NCBI GenBank assembly: GCA_902789245.1
Contig: CADAND010000002.1
Location: forward strand, 124,001-188,000
DNA: 64,000 nt
Direction of reading: 5' to 3'
Origin: an uncultured Bacteroidia bacterium
GTDB lineage: Bacteria > Bacteroidota > Bacteroidia > Bacteroidales > UBA932
Position 1 is the first letter of the stretch, and each line of letters opens with the position of its first letter. Shown here piece by piece: positions 60,419 through 64,000 of this stretch. The notes below the pieces were generated by a model, which was given only the letters and a program-made list of their open reading frames with translations, was not told where the DNA came from and made no database searches. Position numbers and translations under genes: made by a program.

Positions 60419-62424
60419 AGTGCAGGAGATTCCGGTTCAGACCCGGAATGACTATTGTTTTCAGGATCCGCGTTGTCCTCCTTCTTCAAGCGCTCCTCGC
60501 CGTGCTTGCCGGCCTTGGGGCCGAAGATGGCCTCGATGTCGTCGGCCATGATGACCTCCTTCTCGATCAGCAGCCCGGCCAGCTTCGACAGTCCGTCCCA
60601 GTTGTCCTGGAGGATCCTGCGGGTCTTGGCCGTGACTTCGTTGACGATGGATCTCACCTCGGAATCAATCAGTTCCGCGGTCTTCTCGCTATAGGGTTTG
60701 GTGAACTCATAGCCGCCCTGCGGGTCATAGAAGGAGATGTTGCCCACCTTCTCACTCATGCCGTAATAGCTCACCATCGCATACGCGATTTTGGTCATGC
60801 GCTCGAAGTCGCTCAGCGCGCCGGTGCACGGCACCCCGTCGTTGACCATTTCCTCGGCCACGCGTCCGGCGACCAGGCTGCACATGTTGTCCATCATGTC
60901 GGACTTGGACAGCGTCACTTTCTCGTCCGGGAGCATCCAGGTGATGCCCAGGGCCTGTCCGCGCGGGATGATGGAAACCTTCAGCACGGGGTCACAACCC
61001 GGCAGCAGCCAGCCGGCGACGGCGTGTCCCGCCTCGTGGAAGGCCGTGATGCGCTTCTCCTCCGGGGACATGATGGTCTTCTTGCGCTCGATGCCGCCGA
61101 CCACGCGGTCCACCGCATCGGAAAAGTCCTGGTTGTTGATATCGGCCTTGCCACGGCGGGCGGCCGTCAGGGCGGCTTCGTTGCAGACATTGGCGATATC
61201 CGCACCGGAGAAACCCGGGGTGTTCTTGGCGATGAGCTCCAGGTCGAAGTCCGGCGCCAGTTTGAGCGGCTTGAGGTGAACCTGGAAGATTTCCTTGCGC
61301 TCGTTCAAGTCCGGCAGCGTGACCTGGATCTGACGGTCGAAGCGTCCGGCGCGCATGAGCGCCTTGTCGAGGATGTCGGCACGGTTGGTCGCGGCGAGCA
61401 CGATCACGCCGCTGTTGGAGCCGAAGCCGTCCATCTCGGTGAGGAGCTGGTTGAGCGTGTTCTCGCGCTCGTCGTTCGACGAGAAGCCGACATTCTTGCC
61501 ACGGGCGCGGCCCACGGCGTCGATCTCGTCGATGAAGACGATGCACGGGGCCTTCTCCTTGGCCTGGGCGAAGAGGTCACGCACGCGGCTGGCACCCACG
61601 CCGACGAACATCTCCACGAAGTCGGAGCCGCTGATACTGAAGAAAGGCACGTCGGCCTCCCCCGCCACGGCTTTCGCAAGCAGGGTCTTGCCGGTGCCCG
61701 GAGGGCCGACCAGCAGCGCGCCCTTGGGAATCTTACCGCCCAGAGAGGTGTATTTCTTCGGATTCTTCAGGAAATCAACGATTTCCATCACTTCCTCCTT
61801 GGCGCCGTACAGGCCGGCGACGTCCTTGAAGGTGACGTTGACCTTATCCTTGTCGGCCAGCTTGCCGGTGGATTTGCCCACGTTGAAGGGATTCATCCCG
61901 CCGCCCGGCCCGCCGGGACCGCCGCCCATGTTGCGGCCCATGCCGCGGAACATCCAGCCCCACAGCAGGAAGAGCAGCACGATGGGAAGCACCCACTCGA
62001 GGACGTTCGCCCAGATGCGGGCGTCGTTCTCCATGTAGACCTTGATCTGGCCGTCAGCGGGAAGGGTCTCGTTGATGGCGCCGAACTCGGCTTCCGGGTC
62101 GAACTTGGTCGAGGTCAGGAAGAAGAAATGCGGGGAACGGGTCGGGACCTTGCCGTTGACATACATCCCGGCGTACTTGCCGAGCTTGTCGGGCTGGATG
62201 GTGACCGTCCCCTTGAAGTCGTTGCGGACAAAGTGAATCTCTTTGACATCCCCGTCCAGCATCATCTGCCGGACCTGCGCCCACTCGATCTTCTGCGGAG
62301 CGGGACCGCTCTGGCTGAACAGCATGTAGCCGATCGCAACCAGGAGGATGATATAAAGCCAAGATAGATTGATTCGGATGATTTTCGGTTTACGCGAATC
62401 GTTATTGTTGGGTTTTTGAGGCAT
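60415..62424 (-). CDS. ftsH: ATP-dependent zinc metalloprotease FtsH
   Basis: 669 residues from the ATG at 62424. Two membrane helices (about 18-36 and 139-157) around a periplasmic domain, AAA+ module with Walker A GPPGTGKT (240-247), Walker B CIVFIDE, SRH region RAGRFDRQ (358-365), and zinc motif HEAGH (463-467). Degrades misfolded and regulatory membrane proteins. The last residues SHSGSEPES (658-666) come from palindromic repeat copy 3. An in-frame upstream extension to 62709 is rejected because it runs through the promoter and antisense to birA. The cdsA start overlaps its stop. Confidence 0.97.
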   Translation of the reverse strand: MPQKPNNNDSRKPKIIRINLSWLYIILLVAIGYMLFSQSGPAPQKIEWAQVRQMMLDGDVKEIHFVRNDFKGTVTIQPDKLGKYAGMYVNGKVPTRSPHFFFLTSTKFDPEAEFGAINETLPADGQIKVYMENDARIWANVLEWVLPIVLLFLLWGWMFRGMGRNMGGGPGGPGGGMNPFNVGKSTGKLADKDKVNVTFKDVAGLYGAKEEVMEIVDFLKNPKKYTSLGGKIPKGALLVGPPGTGKTLLAKAVAGEADVPFFSISGSDFVEMFVGVGASRVRDLFAQAKEKAPCIVFIDEIDAVGRARGKNVGFSSNDERENTLNQLLTEMDGFGSNSGVIVLAATNRADILDKALMRAGRFDRQIQVTLPDLNERKEIFQVHLKPLKLAPDFDLELIAKNTPGFSGADIANVCNEAALTAARRGKADINNQDFSDAVDRVVGGIERKKTIMSPEEKRITAFHEAGHAVAGWLLPGCDPVLKVSIIPRGQALGITWMLPDEKVTLSKSDMMDNMCSLVAGRVAEEMVNDGVPCTGALSDFERMTKIAYAMVSYYGMSEKVGNISFYDPQGGYEFTKPYSEKTAELIDSEVRSIVNEVTAKTRRILQDNWDGLSKLAGLLIEKEVIMADDIEAIFGPKAGKHGEERLKKEDNADPENNSHSGSEPESPAL
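60426..60452 (-). repeat. 27-nt palindromic element, copy 3 (3' end of ftsH)
   Basis: On the minus strand it begins GTCAT and ends ATCTC; arms ATTCCGGG and ACCGGAAT (7 pairs plus a loop-closing mismatch), loop TCTGA. Read in the same frame as copies 1 and 2, giving SHSGSEPES just before the stop. Confidence 0.85.
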
Positions 62425-62438
62425 CTTGCGTATTTTTG
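62408..62438 (+). promoter_or_regulatory. promoter of birA
   Basis: TTG (62408-62410), 20 bases, TATTTTTG (62431-62438). The -33 box lies within the first codons of ftsH. Confidence 0.65.
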
Positions 62439-62444
62439 CTTTTA

Positions 62445-62452
62445 CAAATATA
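62445..62452 (-). promoter_or_regulatory. -7 promoter element of ftsH
   Basis: TATATTTG on the minus strand, 20 bases before the ftsH ATG. It sits where birA transcription would start, so the two promoters interlock. Confidence 0.6.
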
Positions 62453-62461
62453 ATAACAAAA

Positions 62462-63091
62462 ATGGAACCAACCCACGCAGGCGCGCACATTCTCTGGCTG
62501 GACACGGTAGATTCGACCAACAGCGAGCTCAGGAAGCGGATTTCGGGGCTTGACAATTTGTCAATCGTGGCCACGCGCGAGCAGACGGCCGGTCGCGGAC
62601 AGGGCACGCACACCTGGTTCGCGACGCCCGGGCAGAACCTCACGTTCAGCATCCTGTACCGCTTCGAGGGCGCCTGCACGCTGGCCGCCTCCGACGCCCT
62701 GCTGATCACGCAGGTGACTACCCTCGCCCTGCGGGACTACCTGCTCGGGTACGGTGTGCGGGCACGCATCAAATGGCCCAACGACATCTGGGTGGAAGAC
62801 CGCAAGATCTGCGGCATCCTCATCGAAAACACGATGACAGAAGGCCGGGTGCGCGCCAGCATCGTCGGCATCGGCCTGAACCTGAACGAGACCGCCTGGC
62901 CCGCAGAGCTGCCCAATCCCGTGTCGCTCTACGAACTGACCGGGCAGCATTTCGAGCCCGCTTCGGAACTGGTCCTGCTGCAAAAAGAAATCCGCCGCCG
63001 CTTCGGCCAGCTGGCCTCGCCCGACGGCAGAATCTCTCTGCAAGAAGAATTCGAAAAATATCTTTTCAGGCTCCCCGAAGGGCCGAAATAG
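62462..63091 (+). CDS. birA: biotin--[acetyl-CoA-carboxylase] ligase
   Basis: 209 residues from the ATG at 62462. Catalytic domain only, without the DNA-binding HTH of E. coli BirA, so no repressor role. Biotinyl-AMP loop GRGQG (44-48), KWPNDIW (104-110) with catalytic K115 and SIVGIGLNLN. Attaches biotin to carboxylase carrier domains. Divergent from ftsH; 3' end overlaps converging rpe by 26 bases. Confidence 0.94.
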   Translation: MEPTHAGAHILWLDTVDSTNSELRKRISGLDNLSIVATREQTAGRGQGTHTWFATPGQNLTFSILYRFEGACTLAASDALLITQVTTLALRDYLLGYGVRARIKWPNDIWVEDRKICGILIENTMTEGRVRASIVGIGLNLNETAWPAELPNPVSLYELTGQHFEPASELVLLQKEIRRRFGQLASPDGRISLQEEFEKYLFRLPEGPK

Positions 63092-63713
63092 CCGCTGCCG
63101 GATCCGGCGCACCGAAGACGGCGCTGCCCGCCACGGCGATGTCCACGCCGGATTCCTCGACCGCCCGCACATTCTCCGCATACACGCCGCCGTCGATCTC
63201 GATGAGCGAGCCGGCTCCCCTGCGCGTGATCTCGGCCTTGAGCGCCGCCACGCGGTCCAGGGTCTCATAAATGAACTTCTGCCCGCCAAAGCCGGCGAAC
63301 ACGGACATCACGAGGAAATAGTCAGCCTTGCCGATATACGGATACAGACGGCTCACGGGCACATCCGGGTTGATGGCCACGCCCGCCTTCACGCCAAGCG
63401 AATGGAGTTTGTCGATGAAGCGAGAGGTGCTGCGCCCGGCTGCCTCCCAGTGGAAAGAGCACATCTGCACGCCGTCCTTCGCCACTTTCTCGAACCAGCG
63501 CTCCGGGTGGACGACCATCAGGTGCGCGTCCATCGGCGCCCTGGCGATCTTCGCCACCTGGTCGATGACCGAAAAGCCGAACGAGATATTGGGAACGAGC
63601 GTGCCGTCCATCACATCGAGGTGGATGATGTCGCCGCAGCGGTTGATGAGCTCAATATCCTTCTCCAGATGGAGAAAATCCGCCGCCAGAATGGAAGGGG
63701 CAATCTGGAACAT
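63066..63713 (-). CDS. rpe: ribulose-phosphate 3-epimerase
   Basis: 215 residues, TIM barrel. H31 and D33 (IIHLDVMDG), H64 (DAHLMVVHPE) and a C-terminal IEIDGGVYAEN with the second catalytic Asp and metal ligand. Interconverts ribulose-5-P and xylulose-5-P in the pentose phosphate pathway. Starts 14 bases after the dnaA stop. Confidence 0.95.
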   Translation of the reverse strand: MFQIAPSILAADFLHLEKDIELINRCGDIIHLDVMDGTLVPNISFGFSVIDQVAKIARAPMDAHLMVVHPERWFEKVAKDGVQMCSFHWEAAGRSTSRFIDKLHSLGVKAGVAINPDVPVSRLYPYIGKADYFLVMSVFAGFGGQKFIYETLDRVAALKAEITRRGAGSLIEIDGGVYAENVRAVEESGVDIAVAGSAVFGAPDPAAAISALRGA

Positions 63714-63727
63714 ATCGCAAAACGGGA

Positions 63728-64000
63728 TTATCGGGAGGCGGGCACGAGCATCGACTCGATGTCCGTCACATATTTCTTGAATACCTTGTCCGTGGCCATC
63801 AGGTCGGACACGGTGGTGCAGGCGTGCAAGACGGTCGCATGGTCCTTGCCGCCAATCTCCTGCCCGATCGTGGCGAGGGAGCAGTTGGTGATGAGGTTGC
63901 GGCTCAGGAACATCGCGATCTGACGTGCCTGGACGATCTGGCGCTTGCGCGACTTGGAGAGCAGGTCTTCGCGGCTGATGTTGAAGTATTCGCACACGGA
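63728..64000 (-). CDS. dnaA: chromosomal replication initiator DnaA, C-terminal part (truncated by window edge)
   Basis: About 90 codons of the 3' end. The segment contains DnaA domain IV: the RQIAMFLSRNLITNCSLATIGQEIGG helix-turn-helix and the signature GGKDHATVLHA that reads DnaA boxes in the major groove. The reading frame continues past the window end. No cluster of DnaA boxes (TTATCCACA type) was seen in the adjoining sequence, so oriC is not evident here. Confidence 0.93.
   Translation of the reverse strand, partial: SVCEYFNISREDLLSKSRKRQIVQARQIAMFLSRNLITNCSLATIGQEIGGKDHATVLHACTTVSDLMATDKVFKKYVTDIESMLVPASR

Noticed and set aside
62425..62709. In-frame N-terminal extension of ftsH
   Set aside because: It runs antisense through birA and over the ftsH promoter box, and FtsH normally starts just before the first membrane helix.
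63700..64000. oriC beside dnaA
   Set aside because: No cluster of DnaA boxes or AT-rich unwinding region is visible next to the dnaA 3' end; the 5' side is outside the window.

Overview
The window looks like a chromosomal segment of a high-GC member of the Bacteroidota, most likely order Bacteroidales. The evidence is: upstream elements that repeatedly match the Bacteroidetes sigma-ABfr promoter (TTG/TTTG, about 19-20 nt, TAnnTTTG); an arginine cluster with the N-acyl(succinyl)ornithine transcarbamylase characteristic of this phylum; many lipoproteins with short Bacteroidetes-style lipoboxes; a free-standing SusC-type plug protein; and a DUF5715-like protein. The split glycine decarboxylase (gcvPA/gcvPB) and the GC-rich codon use fit Alistipes-like or uncultured gut and rumen Bacteroidales lineages, but the genus cannot be fixed from sequence reading alone.

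Layout. 1-12.8 kb: one tightly overlapping plus-strand operon for arginine and carbamoyl phosphate (argG-argC-argD-argF'-argB-argE-argH-carA-carB) that ends in an EamA-type transporter. 12.8-14.4 kb: tandem AT-rich repeats, tRNA-Phe with promoter and terminator, and a small lower-GC islet (membrane protein plus ABC ATPase, minus strand) bounded on its far side by a diverged copy of the tRNA-Phe 3' end and terminator. 14.5-24.3 kb: an accessory zone with an acyltransferase and a tocopherol-cyclase/CrtC-like protein, a lipoprotein tyrosine phosphatase, two lipoproteins, an RsbU-type phosphatase coupled to a DagK-like lipid kinase, and an ECF sigma operon with two membrane proteins. 24.4-27.6 kb: an amino-acid-type ABC importer of unusual build (binding protein fused to permease with lobes apparently in swapped order; ATPase with an RsbW-like tail). 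27.7-36 kb: an M49-like lipoprotein with an altered zinc motif, NudC, a HerA-like ATPase, an M23 peptidase, TrmO, NnrD and a DUF5715-like protein. 36-40.9 kb: the glycine cleavage operon gcvT-gcvH-gcvPA-gcvPB. 40.9-54 kb: a mixture of housekeeping and transport genes (arginase-like protein, TonB-domain lipoprotein, cardiolipin synthase, CstA, EttA, nitroreductase, glycosyltransferase, BASS transporter, fRMsr, CPBP protease, SDR protein, Fe-ADH). 54-58.9 kb: adenine deaminase, lipoproteins, tRNA-Cys, a stand-alone SusC plug protein and a HAD hydrolase. 58.9-64 kb: ftsH-cdsA-psd (membrane proteolysis and phosphatidylethanolamine synthesis), divergent birA, then rpe and the 3' end of dnaA.

The most striking structure unexplained by gene families is a 27-nt palindromic repeat (conserved GTCAT start, YYTGA loop, ATCTC end) found inside argC, the EamA gene and the ftsH 3' end. 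All three copies are read in the same frame, and the stems differ by paired (compensatory) changes. A second, larger in-frame palindromic insertion lies near the 5' end of gcvPB. These suggest a palindromic element family that spreads through coding sequence, analogous in behaviour to Rickettsia palindromic elements. Other points of interest are the permuted ABC importer, the tRNA-Phe islet, and two divergent promoter pairs that share or interlock their elements.
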